From Rhizobium sp. N324 (GTDB taxonomy: Bacteria > Pseudomonadota > Alphaproteobacteria > Rhizobiales > Rhizobiaceae), in the NCBI RefSeq assembly GCF_001664485.1, contig NZ_CP013630.1, positions 3,599,001 through 3,663,000 of the forward strand: 64,000 nucleotides of DNA, written 5' to 3'. Numbering within the stretch: position 1 is the stretch's first letter; each line of letters begins with the position of its first letter. A model generated the notes under the pieces. It ran no database searches, was not told the DNA's origin, and saw nothing but the letters and a program-made list of their open reading frames with translations. Made by a program: the position numbers and the translations under genes. This document shows positions 63,804-64,000 of this stretch, piece by piece.

Positions 63804-64000
63804 TCAATGCAATTGCGGTTGGACGCTTACATCCCGAAGGAAGCTTCCGAAATGGCGGCTGACATGCTCCTGCCAGTCGGGCACTCCTGCGGATTTCCCA
63901 CCATAAATCGAGGGCCAGCCCGTCCCGGCGGGAAGAACATGCTGGCGCACACCGACGCCGGCCTTTTTCAGGCGGGCACCGTAACCGAGTGTTTCGTCGT
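63804..64000 (-). CDS. Alpha/beta hydrolase (esterase-like), C-terminal fragment
   Basis: The window ends inside this gene; 64 C-terminal residues are visible after the right edge, reading DETLGYGARLKKAGVGVRQH and, later, WQEHVSRHFGSFLRDV. The D-x3-Y-x3-L-x2-AGV pattern is typical of the region around the catalytic Asp in hydrolases of the hormone-sensitive-lipase (abhydrolase_3) group. Substrate unknown. It lies 46 bases upstream of the adaptor gene on the same strand. Confidence 0.55.
   Translation of the reverse strand, partial: DETLGYGARLKKAGVGVRQHVLPAGTGWPSIYGGKSAGVPDWQEHVSRHFGSFLRDVSVQPQLH

Overview
The window looks like the chromosome of a Rhizobium in the R. leguminosarum / R. etli group. 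The grounds are high GC with alphaproteobacterial codon use; a urease cluster with the interspersed small ORFs typical of this group; a LIV-type transporter in the rhizobial bra order; an inositol-monophosphatase/sugar-transferase pair matching pssB-pssA; the CtrA/SciP/ChpT cell-cycle proteins; and a RIME-type intergenic palindrome. I saw no tRNA, rRNA, CRISPR array, IS element or phage gene. This is ordinary core chromosome rather than an island.

Layout. 1-2338: end of an NMT1/THI5-type ABC importer operon. 2740-7266: an RND efflux pair. 7372-22397, all on the minus strand: a urea import and urease block, reading from high to low coordinates urtABCD, an unknown membrane gene, urtE, ureD, ureA, a DUF1272 gene, ureB, an LprI-like gene, a GT29-like 'urease operon accessory' gene, a RIME palindrome, ureC, a DUF2459 gene, a GGDEF gene, then ureEFG. 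22586-28964: a PAP2 phosphatase, and divergent from it an unusual nucleobase-transporter/histidine-kinase hybrid with its LuxR-type response regulator. 29096-34627: the bra operon. 35165-37218: pssB and pssA. 38257-43183: a cell-cycle locus (sciP, a PqiA-like gene, a small GNAT gene, fliJ, ctrA, an atypical receiver, chpT, eipA) with CcrM-type GANTC sites and CtrA-like boxes. 43301-53302: a coiled-coil protein, an RNA methyltransferase, a membrane protein, an RluD-type pseudouridine synthase, rpoH, a large acidic membrane protein, purA and a DMT exporter. 53312-59079: an acetyltransferase, a GGDEF-EAL protein, and a sugar-acid dehydratase with a beta-hydroxyacid dehydrogenase. 59224-63757: a second RND pair. 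The window ends inside an esterase-like gene.

How the parts fit. Urea imported by Urt would be hydrolysed by the nickel urease; UreD/F/G/E assemble its metal centre. The adjacent transporter-kinase is a plausible sensor of a purine, pyrimidine or related nitrogen compound, which would fit a nitrogen-scavenging region, but its ligand cannot be read from sequence. In the cell-cycle locus the regulator (CtrA), its phosphate donor (ChpT) and its inhibitor (SciP) lie within about 4 kb.

The observations I consider most worth following are the transporter-kinase with a Cys-rich insert, the sialyltransferase-like motifs in the urease-operon accessory protein, the RIME element that supplies that protein's C-terminus, and the methylation-site cluster in front of ctrA.
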